Below, one piece after another: positions 7,632 to 15,855 of a stretch of DNA of 25,188 bases (its first letter is position 1; every line of letters starts with the position of its first letter). The stretch is from positions 1 to 25,188 of the forward strand of contig JAOUDF010000012.1 in the NCBI GenBank assembly GCA_029859385.1. The letters run 5' to 3'. The notes beneath the pieces are model-generated. The model made no database searches. It had not been told where the DNA came from and saw nothing but the letters and a program-made list of their open reading frames with translations. The translations under genes were made by a program, and so were the position numbers. Source of the stretch: Nitrospirota bacterium. GTDB lineage: Bacteria; Nitrospirota; JAOUDF01.

Positions 7632-10262
7632 CTACTGCATCTCGAGAACCAGCTCTTTGGCGGGCTTGCCAATGGCATACCCCTGGGCGTAGTCGACTCC
7701 CAGACTCCGGACCAGCTCCAGTATCTCGCCATTTTCCACAAACTCGGCGATGGTCTTGATCCCCAGCCCCCGCGCCACCTCGACGATGGCCTTTACGAAG
7801 AGCCGGTCGTTGGCGTTTTCATGCACCTTGCGGATGAACGACCCGTCGATCTTGATATAGTCGACCGTCAGCTCCCGCAGATAGAGGAAGGAATTGAATC
7901 CGACACCGAAGTCGTCGAGGGCGAAGCGGCACCCCAGTTGCCGCAGCTCGCCAAGGAATTTTATGGCCTTGTCGAGATCATGCACTGCGGCGGTCTCGGT
8001 AATTTCAAAGATGAGGCTGCCGGGGTCGGCCCCGGTCTCCTCGATGGCGTTGCGCAGGAAAGCGAGGAATTCGGTGTCGCCAAGGTTCTTGCCCGAGAGG
8101 TTCATGCCGAAGGATATCTTTTCTCCATTCCCGTTGAGCGCCTGCCGGGCCATGGTTTTCTTTGTGATGGCGCGGTCGATGGCGTTGACCAGCCCGAACT
8201 TCTCCGCGGTGTCGATGAATTCATAGGGCATCACAAGGGTGCCGTCGGCATTGTACATTCGGGCAAGGGCCTCGAAGTGATGTATCCTGTTGTCCCTCAG
8301 GTCGAGGATCGGCTGGAACCAGGGCTCGAAACGGTTTCCCGCAATGGCCTTCTGTATGCGCTCTTTTTCCTTTAGCCTGGAATGGGTCTTTTCCAGTTGC
8401 CGGTCATCGGCTGAGTAGATAATACAGCGGTCGCCCCCTGCCTTGCGGGCGTTGACCAGGGCGACGTCGGCATGCATTACCAGCTCACGGGTGGTCCCGC
8501 CGTGCTCAGGGTAGAACGCGGCACCGATGCTGGCGGTAAGAGAATGGGAGAGGTCGGCGTAGCGTAACCGCTCCAGTTCAATCCTTACCCGTTGGATCAG
8601 AAGGTCGAGACCCTCTCTCGTGTAGGGGAAAGAGAGAAAGACGGCGAATTCGTCCCCTCCCATCCGGCCTACCATGGTCCCACGCCCAAGGTCGCCTTCT
8701 CCGGAATAAATCTGCGGGTTGGGGATGATGCCCTGAAGCAGGTTGGCGATGCGCCGAAGCATCTCGTCTCCGGCCCTGTGGCCGTAGATGTCGTTCACGA
8801 TCCTGAAGTCGTCGATATCGATGAGCAGAAGGACGCCGGATCGTTTCTCACCGCTGCTTTCAAACCAGTCATTGAGCAATGCCATGAAACGGGCCCTGTT
8901 GACAAGCCCCGTGGTCTCGTCGAAGGTCAACAGATACTGGACCTTTTCTTCAGTCTGCTTCTTTTCGGTGATATCTTCCTGAACCGCCAGAAAATGGGTT
9001 ACGTTTCCCTTCTCGTCCCGGATAGGGGATATGACGCCGCTGGCCCAGTAGAACGTCCCGTCTTTCTTCCGGTTCTTCAATACGCCGCGCCAGGTCTTTC
9101 CCTGCGTAATAGTCTTCCACAGGAGTTGATATTCCCTTGGGGCGGTTTCCCCCGATGCGAGAATCCTCGGGTTCCGGCCGATGGCCTCGTCGCCGGAATA
9201 ACCGGTTACCCGCTCGAACTCCGGGTTTACGTATTCTATTTTCCCATAATTGTCAGTGATGAAGACGGTATTGACGCTCTGTTGGATTGCCTCGGAGAGC
9301 TTCTTCAGTTCTCTTTGGGCCAGGATGCTTTTTGTGACATTCTGTACAGTGCCACACATGCGAAGCGGCACTCCGGCGCCGTCGAGCAGGACTTCAGCCT
9401 CTTCGTGTACAATGCGCTCCCTGCCGTCGGGCAGTACAACGCGATAATCCATGCTGCATACCGTTTTTTCCCGGATGGCCTTCAGAAGCGATCTTCTGAC
9501 AAAATCGCGGTCTTCGGGGTGTACCGATTTCAGAAATGCTTCGTAGGTCGCTTTAAAACCATTGCGATCAAGGCCGAATATCCTGTAGGTTTCATCGGAC
9601 CAGGACAATTCGTCACTGGCAATGTCCCACTCCCAGTTCCCCAGTTTGGCGATTCGCTGGGCATTGGCAAGACCGGCCTCACTTTTTCGTAATTGCTCCT
9701 CAGTTCGCAGATGTTTAATGAATGTGCCCAGCTGCGCAGCCACGGCGGTTATCAGCGTAATGAGGTGTTCATCTCTTTCTTCAATGACCTTGCCGGTCAT
9801 GAAATCGATGACGGCAACTACTTCCTGTCCCGCCAGCACCGGTACGGCTACCGCTGCTTTCAGTCCATAGGTGCTGGCCAGCAGTGCTCGCAGAAAGTCG
9901 GAGTCGGCAGTGACGTCCCTGATCCAGACGGCCTGTTTGGAACTCCATGCCCTGCCGGGCAGGCCGATGCCGGGCCGGAAGTTGTACTTGTCGCTTTTTT
10001 GTATGAACGCTTCCGCCTTTTCGTTGGCTGCGTAAAAAGCCGGGCTCCATTCAAGGCAGGCGCCGTCGCATCGGGGAAGCCACGCCTCTCCCATCAGCCA
10101 GCCCGTATGTTCGCATATGCCGCGAAGGGCAGCGGTAATCCCCGAGGCAAAGCTGTCGGCTTCCATGACGGCCCTGGAGATATCGATCAGGAGGCGGAGC
10201 TCTTCATCGGGATTGGGAGTGGCGGCAGAACTGCTGTCGTAGCGAGGGTATTCAGGTTTCAT
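7632..10262 (-). CDS. GAF-PAS-PAS-GGDEF-EAL cyclic di-GMP signalling protein
   Basis: 876 aa, soluble. Domains in order: GAF (about 22-185), PAS (about 200-315, EDRDFVRRSL and QNVTKS), PAS/PAC (about 320-435, ending FLAVQEDITEKK), GGDEF (about 445-615) and EAL (about 625-872). GGDEF is intact (535-539, RMGGDEF). The EAL domain keeps the residues needed for phosphodiesterase activity: Glu664 in FEAL, Asn721 in MNLS, the ITET glutamate, DDFG (783-786), KIDG (804-807), AEFVE (Glu840) and Gln860 in AQGYA. It could therefore both make and degrade c-di-GMP, with the net direction set by the sensor domains. No RxxD inhibitory site precedes GGDEF. The ribosome site is weak (GGA). It is transcribed alone, divergent from the peptide transporter. 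Confidence 0.95.
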   Translation of the reverse strand: MKPEYPRYDSSSAATPNPDEELRLLIDISRAVMEADSFASGITAALRGICEHTGWLMGEAWLPRCDGACLEWSPAFYAANEKAEAFIQKSDKYNFRPGIGLPGRAWSSKQAVWIRDVTADSDFLRALLASTYGLKAAVAVPVLAGQEVVAVIDFMTGKVIEERDEHLITLITAVAAQLGTFIKHLRTEEQLRKSEAGLANAQRIAKLGNWEWDIASDELSWSDETYRIFGLDRNGFKATYEAFLKSVHPEDRDFVRRSLLKAIREKTVCSMDYRVVLPDGRERIVHEEAEVLLDGAGVPLRMCGTVQNVTKSILAQRELKKLSEAIQQSVNTVFITDNYGKIEYVNPEFERVTGYSGDEAIGRNPRILASGETAPREYQLLWKTITQGKTWRGVLKNRKKDGTFYWASGVISPIRDEKGNVTHFLAVQEDITEKKQTEEKVQYLLTFDETTGLVNRARFMALLNDWFESSGEKRSGVLLLIDIDDFRIVNDIYGHRAGDEMLRRIANLLQGIIPNPQIYSGEGDLGRGTMVGRMGGDEFAVFLSFPYTREGLDLLIQRVRIELERLRYADLSHSLTASIGAAFYPEHGGTTRELVMHADVALVNARKAGGDRCIIYSADDRQLEKTHSRLKEKERIQKAIAGNRFEPWFQPILDLRDNRIHHFEALARMYNADGTLVMPYEFIDTAEKFGLVNAIDRAITKKTMARQALNGNGEKISFGMNLSGKNLGDTEFLAFLRNAIEETGADPGSLIFEITETAAVHDLDKAIKFLGELRQLGCRFALDDFGVGFNSFLYLRELTVDYIKIDGSFIRKVHENANDRLFVKAIVEVARGLGIKTIAEFVENGEILELVRSLGVDYAQGYAIGKPAKELVLEMQ

Positions 10263-10446
10263 AACATCCGTATCAAGGCGTAGTTCGATATCCTTATTGA
10301 TATCTACAAATTGGCCGCCTGTTAGGTTATGATTGGCTTCACGGCGCCGGACACTGTCCAGGCTGCCCCGTTCACCTCTTTTCTCTTGCGGCGACCCGAT
10401 GGTTTCTCCGAGAGATAAACATTGGCCGGAAAACTCATGAGGTAAA
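10263..10446. other. Divergent intergenic region
   Basis: This 184-bp region must hold promoters for the GGDEF-EAL gene and the transporter operon, but no strong -35/-10 pair is seen. The palindromic hexamer GATATC occurs twice (10288-10293 and 10300-10305) with a 6-nt gap, which may be chance or a binding site. Confidence 0.35.
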
Positions 10447-12102
10447 ATGCCTTTTGAAGAGACTGCAGATACCGTATCGAAATTTTCAGGCCAATCCTTT
10501 AATTTTCTTTTGAGAGGCGGACTGGTCCTTATATTGCTCCTCTCGCTGGCCGCCTGCGGCAGCCGGCAGGAGCGCCTTCCCGACCACCTTTACCTCCGCC
10601 TCGGGACAAACCCGACGACCCTCGACCCGGCCTTTATCATCGATGTGTCGGGTGCCAGCATTACCGCAAAGCTCTTCAACGGGCTTATCCGCTTTAACGA
10701 TGATATGTCGGTGGCGCCGGACGTGGCCTCGTCGTGGAAGGTTTCCCGGGACGGCAGAACCTATCAATTCACCCTTCGGAGCGACGTCTTCTTTTCATCC
10801 GGCAGGAAGGTTACGGCCCACGATTTTAAATACTCCTTCGAGCGAGTGCTTCACCCGGAAACAAAATCTCCCCGGTCGTGGGTCCTCGATCGTATCGACG
10901 GAGCCAGGGAATACCAGCAGGGAACGGCGTCGGAGGTGACGGGTATCCGGGCTGTCGACGACAGCCATCTTGAGATCACGCTGAGGGAGCGGTTTGCCCC
11001 CTTCCTCAGTCTGCTGGCCATGCCCGCAGGCTATGTGGTCCCGAAGGAAGAGATTGAGCGGTGGCGGGAGGATTTTGGCAGCCATCCGGTGGGGACCGGG
11101 CCCTATCAGCTGACCGAGTGGCAGCAGGGGCGGGGGGTGCTGCTCTCGGCAAACCCGGCCTATTTTGACCGCAAGCCTTCCCTGAAGGGGGTCTACTACC
11201 GGATCATCCCCGACGAGATGACGGCGGTGGTGGAGTTTGGACAGGGGAACCTCGACATCCTCGCCGTACCGGCGTCGGAATACGGCCGTTTCCGCCGGGA
11301 CCCCGAGTGGAACCGTCTTCTGGTGAGCGGCCCCGGATTGAATGTCTACTATCTCGGCATGAACTGCGGGAAGCCCCCCTTCGACGACCCACGGATACGC
11401 AGGGCAATGAACTACGCCATAGATCGGGAAAAGATACTGAGAACCATCATGGAAGGTCGGGGGACCCTGGCGGCGGGACCTATACCGCCCTTTCTTCTCA
11501 AAACCGATAACACCGGCTACCGGTACGATCCGGCGATGAGTCGCAGGCTACTAGCCGAGGCGGGGCATCCCGGCGGAATCGACGCGACCCTCTACCTCAA
11601 TCTGGACCAGGATACGCTGGATATGGTCGAGGTTATCCAGGGGTATCTCAAGGAGGTGGGGATCAGGATTACGCTGAGACAGCTGGAGTGGAGCGCCTTC
11701 AAGGCGGCGGTGGTGAACGGCGAGGCAGATGCATTCTGGCTTTCCTGGTGGGCCGACTACCCCGATCCAGAAAACTTTCTCTTTCCGGTCTTTCACTCCG
11801 CCAATGCCGGGGCGGGAGGGAACCGGGCGCGGTTCTCCGACCCCGAGACCGACCTGTTGATCGAGGCAGCGGCAAAGACCGGTTCGGAGGAAGAACGGAA
11901 GCTGCTCTATCAATCGATCCAGCACCGGGTCGTCAGTCTGGCGCCATGGGTCTTCATGTGGCACAAGGCGGAGGTCCTGATCCATCAGCCGTGGGTGAGA
12001 GGGGTGAAGCTGTTCCCGCTGGCGTCTGCGGACAAGGGGGTAGAGGTCAGTCTCGATACGAGCGGCAGCCTGATGGCAGCTGCCGGAAGGAGGGGGCAAT
12101 GA
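10447..12102 (+). CDS. Peptide/oligopeptide ABC transporter substrate-binding lipoprotein (SBP family 5)
   Basis: 551 aa. GAGGT lies a few bases before the ATG. The n-region is unusually long (about 22 residues) and acidic before the hydrophobic core and lipobox LAAC (Cys37). The mature part has family 5 (DppA/OppA) features: RLGTNPTTLDPAF near the N-terminus, FTLRSDVFFSSGRKVTAHDF (residues 113-132 region), and HPVGTGPYQL around residue 215. These proteins capture di- or oligopeptides (sometimes nickel or other solutes) outside the inner membrane and deliver them to the permeases encoded next. Its stop overlaps the ATG of the first permease (ATGA at 12099-12102), so the genes are translationally coupled. 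Ligand specificity cannot be read. Confidence 0.93.
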   Translation: MPFEETADTVSKFSGQSFNFLLRGGLVLILLLSLAACGSRQERLPDHLYLRLGTNPTTLDPAFIIDVSGASITAKLFNGLIRFNDDMSVAPDVASSWKVSRDGRTYQFTLRSDVFFSSGRKVTAHDFKYSFERVLHPETKSPRSWVLDRIDGAREYQQGTASEVTGIRAVDDSHLEITLRERFAPFLSLLAMPAGYVVPKEEIERWREDFGSHPVGTGPYQLTEWQQGRGVLLSANPAYFDRKPSLKGVYYRIIPDEMTAVVEFGQGNLDILAVPASEYGRFRRDPEWNRLLVSGPGLNVYYLGMNCGKPPFDDPRIRRAMNYAIDREKILRTIMEGRGTLAAGPIPPFLLKTDNTGYRYDPAMSRRLLAEAGHPGGIDATLYLNLDQDTLDMVEVIQGYLKEVGIRITLRQLEWSAFKAAVVNGEADAFWLSWWADYPDPENFLFPVFHSANAGAGGNRARFSDPETDLLIEAAAKTGSEEERKLLYQSIQHRVVSLAPWVFMWHKAEVLIHQPWVRGVKLFPLASADKGVEVSLDTSGSLMAAAGRRGQ

Positions 12103-13034
12103 CTTCATACTTTTTGAAGCGACTCCTGCTCTTTATTCCGACACTTCTCGGCATCACCTTCATCACCTTCCTTCTTACCCAGGCCGTGCCCGGCGACCCG
12201 GTGCTGGGGATGGTGGGGGAGCGGGCCGACCCGGCCGTGGTGGAACGGTTACGGGCGGAGATAGGCGCCGACAAGCCTTTTCTGGTGCGCTACGGGGGGT
12301 ACCTCTCCCTGCTGGCCAAAGGGGAGATGGGCCGCTCGTATTACTCGCACCACCCCGTTGCCTCCGATATCGTCGAAAAGTTTGGCAACACCCTGCGGCT
12401 TGCCCTTACCGCCATTGTCTTTTCCATCATCATCGGGGTGTCTCTGGGGATTGTGACCGCCCTCAAGCGGGGGACGTGGGTCGATCGGGCCGGCTCGGCC
12501 CTGGCGGTGGCGGGGATTTCGCTCCCCGTTTTCTGGCTGGGACTGGTGCTCATGCTCGTACTGGCGGGGTGGCTGCACCTTCTGCCGCCGTCGGGGATGG
12601 GGCACGGAGAGCCGATCTACCTCGTTCTTCCTGCCCTGACCCTTGCCATAGGCTCGTCGTCATTCATTGCCCGGGTGACCCGTTCCAGCATGCTCGAGGT
12701 ACTGGGGCAGCCCTACATGGCGACGGCCGTCGCCAAGGGGCTTGGTCGCGGCCGGGTGATACTCCATGCGCTGCGGAATGCCCTCATCCCCATTGTTACC
12801 CTTATCGGCCTCGACCTGGGAAGCTACCTCAACGGCTCGGTACTGACGGAGACGATCTTCGGCTGGGACGGCCTGGGCAGGTACGCCCTCGAGGGAATCA
12901 CCAAGCGCGACTACCCGGTGGTCATGGGGACGGTACTCTTCGGGGCCGCCATCTTCGTTACAGTGAACCTGATCATCGATATCCTGAACTCGGTCATCGA
13001 CCCGCGGATCAGGCATTCAGCCAAGGAGAGATAG
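12099..13034 (+). CDS. Peptide ABC transporter permease, DppB/OppB family
   Basis: 311 aa. The ATG at 12099 overlaps the previous stop and has GGAAGGAGGGGG just upstream, so I prefer it to any start further 5'. The product begins with the family signature MTSYFLKRLLLFIPTLLGIT and contains about six membrane helices. The EAA coupling loop, which contacts the ATPase, is visible at about residues 210-245 (YMATAVAKGLGRGRV, then LRNALIPIVTL). The C-terminal IDPRIR is typical of DppB. It forms a heterodimeric channel with the next product in the inner membrane. Confidence 0.93.
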   Translation: MTSYFLKRLLLFIPTLLGITFITFLLTQAVPGDPVLGMVGERADPAVVERLRAEIGADKPFLVRYGGYLSLLAKGEMGRSYYSHHPVASDIVEKFGNTLRLALTAIVFSIIIGVSLGIVTALKRGTWVDRAGSALAVAGISLPVFWLGLVLMLVLAGWLHLLPPSGMGHGEPIYLVLPALTLAIGSSSFIARVTRSSMLEVLGQPYMATAVAKGLGRGRVILHALRNALIPIVTLIGLDLGSYLNGSVLTETIFGWDGLGRYALEGITKRDYPVVMGTVLFGAAIFVTVNLIIDILNSVIDPRIRHSAKER

Positions 13035-13037
13035 CTC

Positions 13038-13874
13038 ATGGAATGGCGCCGTCTCTGGACGCGGCTGAAAAAGGAACCTCTGGCCCTGACATCGGCCGTG
13101 GTTATCGTGCTGATCGTGGTGGCAGCCGTGGGGGCCCCGCTGGTCGCGCCCTTTGACCCGCTGGGGATCAACCTCGACGCCCTTCGCCTCCCTCCCGACG
13201 GCGCCCATCTGTTGGGCACCGACAGCAAAGGGCGGGACGTGCTCAGCCGCGTCATTTACGGCGGCAGGGCATCGCTGGGGATCGCCCTGGTGGCGGCAGG
13301 GGTTTCAGTGGTGATAGGCCTTGCCTTCGGGACCATCGCAGGTTACTTCGGAGGGAAGATCGACATGGCGGTGGTGGCCCTGGTCGACCTGCTGCTGTCC
13401 TTTCCGAGCCTCCTTCTGGCGGTGGGGATTACGGTGGTGCTGCCCGCCGGGGCCTTCTCGGTGGTCCTGGCCCTGGCGCTGGTCGGGTGGGGCGGATTTG
13501 CCCGACTCGTGCGCGGCGTGGTCCTGTCCATCCGTGAACAGGCCTATGTGGAGGCGGCCCGGTCGATCGGGTGCTCGTCGGCGAGGATACTCATCCGCCA
13601 CATCCTGCCCAACTGCGGTGCGCTCATTGTGGTGGTGACCAGCATCCGTATTGGCGGATTCATCATGAGCGAGGCGGCCCTGTCATTCCTCGGTCTCGGC
13701 ATACAACCACCCATTCCCACCTGGGGCTCCATGATAAGCCTCAATCGGGCCTACATACTCTCGGCGCCGTGGATGGTCCTTTTCCCCGGCCTGGCCCTCT
13801 TCGTTACAGTCATGGCCTTCAATATCTTCGGTGATTTTCTCAGAGACTATCTTGATCCGCGGATGAAGGGGTAG
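13038..13874 (+). CDS. Peptide ABC transporter permease, DppC/OppC family
   Basis: 278 aa, starting 3 nt after the previous stop, with AAGGAGAG ahead of the ATG. It shows the DppC pattern: an N-terminal helix, LLGTDSKGRDVLSRVIYG (about residues 58-75), an EAA loop (YVEAARSIGCSSARILIRH at about 170-188) and the SFLGLGIQPPIPTWG motif (about 216-230), ending LDPRMKG. It completes the membrane part of the importer. The two ATPases normally encoded next (DppD/DppF) are missing: a palindromic repeat and a convergent histidine kinase follow. ATP-binding subunits must come from another locus if the system works. Confidence 0.93.
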   Translation: MEWRRLWTRLKKEPLALTSAVVIVLIVVAAVGAPLVAPFDPLGINLDALRLPPDGAHLLGTDSKGRDVLSRVIYGGRASLGIALVAAGVSVVIGLAFGTIAGYFGGKIDMAVVALVDLLLSFPSLLLAVGITVVLPAGAFSVVLALALVGWGGFARLVRGVVLSIREQAYVEAARSIGCSSARILIRHILPNCGALIVVVTSIRIGGFIMSEAALSFLGLGIQPPIPTWGSMISLNRAYILSAPWMVLFPGLALFVTVMAFNIFGDFLRDYLDPRMKG

Positions 13875-13897
13875 AGAGTGAAGAATTTGAGGAAACC

Positions 13898-13966
13898 GTC
13901 ACCCCGGTGAAAACCGGGGTCCAGGAATATTAAAAACTACTGGATTCCGGCTTTCGCCGGAATGAC
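13898..13966. repeat. Palindromic intergenic repeat between convergent genes
   Basis: There are two perfect 8-bp hairpins: ACCCCGGT-GAAA-ACCGGGGT (13901-13920) and ATTCCGGC-TTTC-GCCGGAAT (13944-13963). They are framed by CCAG/CTGG (13921-13924, 13940-13943) and outer GTC/GAC. I recognise this as a common REP/MITE-like element of bacterial genomes. It lies between the 3' ends of the permease gene and the histidine kinase gene. There is no T tract, so any terminator role would be factor-dependent or through mRNA 3'-end protection. Confidence 0.8.
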
Positions 13967-13977
13967 ATACGAGGCCG

Positions 13978-15465
13978 TCATTTCCCGGCGTCTTTTGTCG
14001 GCTTGTGCGGCCTCATCGGTTCGGGCTCGGCTGCGGGCTGCCTTACGGGGAGTTCGATGATGAAGGTGACCCCCTCGCCGGGGTGGTTGTGGACCATCAG
14101 GTCGCCGTGGTGGCTTGTCACGATCTGGTGCACAATGCTCAGTCCCAGGCCGGTCCCGGACTCCTTGGTGGTGAAGAAGGGGTCGAAGATGCGGTGAATG
14201 TCCTTCTCCATGATCCCGCCGCCGGTGTCAGTCACCTCCAGCACAATCCGTTCCCGGTTGGACAGATATGAGCTCTTTACCCTCAGGGTACCCCCCGTTT
14301 CTTCCATAGCCTGCACCGAATTGTAGAAGAGGTTGACCAGGGCCTGTTCAAGCAGCCCCTCGTCACAGCTTATTGGCGGAATATTCGAAGCCAGATCGGT
14401 CTCGATGACGATCTTGCCCTGTTCCACATAGAGCTCCACGATACGGATCGATACGGCGATGATTTTGTTCACGTCGTTGTCCTTGAGCGCTGGCGGCGTC
14501 TGCTTGGTGAATATAAGGATCGACTCCAGGATCTTCTCCAGCCGCTTTACCTCCCGTACGATCAGTTCCAGATGCGACCGCTCACGGCTGCCTGCAGGCA
14601 TCTTGTTGGCAAGGTTGTTGGCCAGGCCTCCGATAGGGACGAGGGGGTTGCGGATCTCGTGGGCGACGCGGGCAGCCATTTCGCCCAGCGTGGTCATCTT
14701 TTCCACCCGGAGCATGTGTTCGACCGTGGTCTGAAGCTGATGGGCCATGCGGTTGAACGCTTCCGTGATGGTGCCGATCTCGTCCTTGTGCTCGACTGTC
14801 ACGCGGGCTTCCCAGTTTCCATCCTCAACCTTCTTGAGTCCGCTGATAAGCCGGTTTACCGGCGCGGTGATGAAATGGTGGAAGAAGTAGGTGAAGAGGC
14901 CTATGAGAAAGGTCAGCAGGAGAATGGCATATATGCCCATGATGGTGAATTCGATGAGAAACTCCCGGTACTCCTTGTCAAGGGACCGGCTGATAAATAT
15001 CTGCCCCCGAACCGGTTCGGCCTCACCGGTAACGGAGGGGTGAAGGGGAAAGGGCATGATGACATGGATTGCCGGGTGGCGATGAAAGAAGATCGCGGCC
15101 ATAATGCTGGAGCGCTTGGGCAGCCCCTCCTGATACATCTTCAGGTCCTTCAGCGATCTGCCCTCCGCGGCATAGAGGGTGCCCGCCAGGATGATGTCGT
15201 TATGGTCGGCAATAACGATGTAGGTATTGTCACGGTCGGGGCGGGAAATAACCGGGGCAAAAGCCCTTGTTGTCCGGACGACTTCGTCGATGTTTTGGGC
15301 TTTGGCAAGCAGGTTCCTCAGCGACTCCGCCGACTGCTCAAGGAACTCTTTCTGATTATGGAAATAGATTTCCCGGTCGTGGACCAGATCCACGACGATC
15401 ATTATGCTTAGTGTAATGAAGAGAATAATGCCTGTGGCGAGGTTGAGCTTGGTTTGGAGTTTCAC
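13978..15465 (-). CDS. Membrane sensor histidine kinase (HAMP-HisKA-HATPase)
   Basis: 495 aa with a GTG start at 15465. Two membrane helices (about 9-27 and 172-196) enclose a periplasmic sensor domain of about 140 residues with a double-CHASE/PAS-like look. A HAMP linker follows (about 196-250, FITAPVNRLISGLKKVEDGN), then the dimerisation box with phosphoacceptor His269 (RVAHEIRNPLVPIGG). The ATPase domain has the N box (Asn378/Asn382), G1 DTGGGI (413-418), the F box DPFFTTKESG and G2 GTGLGLS. All catalytic parts are intact. No response regulator gene is in the window, so the partner is elsewhere. It lies 33 nt after the FeoA-like gene on the same strand and is probably the last gene of the ychF operon. 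Confidence 0.93.
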   Translation of the reverse strand: MKLQTKLNLATGIILFITLSIMIVVDLVHDREIYFHNQKEFLEQSAESLRNLLAKAQNIDEVVRTTRAFAPVISRPDRDNTYIVIADHNDIILAGTLYAAEGRSLKDLKMYQEGLPKRSSIMAAIFFHRHPAIHVIMPFPLHPSVTGEAEPVRGQIFISRSLDKEYREFLIEFTIMGIYAILLLTFLIGLFTYFFHHFITAPVNRLISGLKKVEDGNWEARVTVEHKDEIGTITEAFNRMAHQLQTTVEHMLRVEKMTTLGEMAARVAHEIRNPLVPIGGLANNLANKMPAGSRERSHLELIVREVKRLEKILESILIFTKQTPPALKDNDVNKIIAVSIRIVELYVEQGKIVIETDLASNIPPISCDEGLLEQALVNLFYNSVQAMEETGGTLRVKSSYLSNRERIVLEVTDTGGGIMEKDIHRIFDPFFTTKESGTGLGLSIVHQIVTSHHGDLMVHNHPGEGVTFIIELPVRQPAAEPEPMRPHKPTKDAGK

Positions 15466-15498
15466 AGAAAGCCCCGGGAAAAGTGGATTGTTTGAGAG

Positions 15499-15855
15499 TT
15501 ATTGTACCACCTTTTCCACCCAGACCACGCAGGCGACGTCGTTGCAGATGTCGTAGACGGTTCCGTCAGCCTGGATCAGGACAGGGCCGTTATTGGGCGA
15601 TTTCGCCAGCACCGTTACCTCGAGACCCGGCACGAAGGCAGGGTTGTGCCCCTCCGTTACGAGATGGGCCAGGTCATGGTCGGTTTCGGAAATTTGCACC
15701 ACCCGTCCCCGTCCCTTTGGTTCGAGGTCGGCGATATTGATCAGCCCGGCCTCCCGGGCAGCCCTGGCGCCGGGGGTGTTGATGTAGTCAAAGGCAGGTG
15801 CCTCAGGGGCATCGGAAGGGATACAGGTGTTGCACTGGTCGTTGTTTTCCATCAT
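15499..15855 (-). CDS. FeoA/DtxR-SH3-like domain protein with N-terminal CxxC
   Basis: 118 aa. From about residue 43 the sequence fits the small SH3-like FeoA domain found in FeoA and at the C-terminus of DtxR-type metal regulators: GRGRVVQIS, a helix, FVPGLEVTVLAKSP, VLIQADGTVYDI and a final strand with VACVVWVEK. The N-terminal 40 residues are unrelated and carry CNTC (Cys8, Cys11), a possible metal site. The ATG at 15855 overlaps the ychF stop (ATGA), and a second ATG at 15852 is equally possible, so translation is coupled to ychF. No FeoB gene is present, so it is more likely a regulatory or adaptor protein than part of an iron transporter. The assignment is from pattern only. Confidence 0.75.
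   Translation of the reverse strand: MMENNDQCNTCIPSDAPEAPAFDYINTPGARAAREAGLINIADLEPKGRGRVVQISETDHDLAHLVTEGHNPAFVPGLEVTVLAKSPNNGPVLIQADGTVYDICNDVACVVWVEKVVQ

Noticed and set aside
8592..9692. 366-codon plus-strand open frame, and the similar frame at 7590-8375
   Set aside because: Both lie antisense to the GGDEF-EAL protein and are by-products of GC-rich codon usage.
10288..10305. Repeated GATATC as an operator
   Set aside because: Two hexamers only, no known factor and no promoter nearby; could be chance.
13898..13966. Intrinsic terminator or short CRISPR-like unit
   Set aside because: No T tract follows the hairpins and there is only one copy with no spacer array; it fits a REP-like element.
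14572..15411. 279-codon plus-strand open frame
   Set aside because: Antisense to the histidine kinase; no recognisable features.
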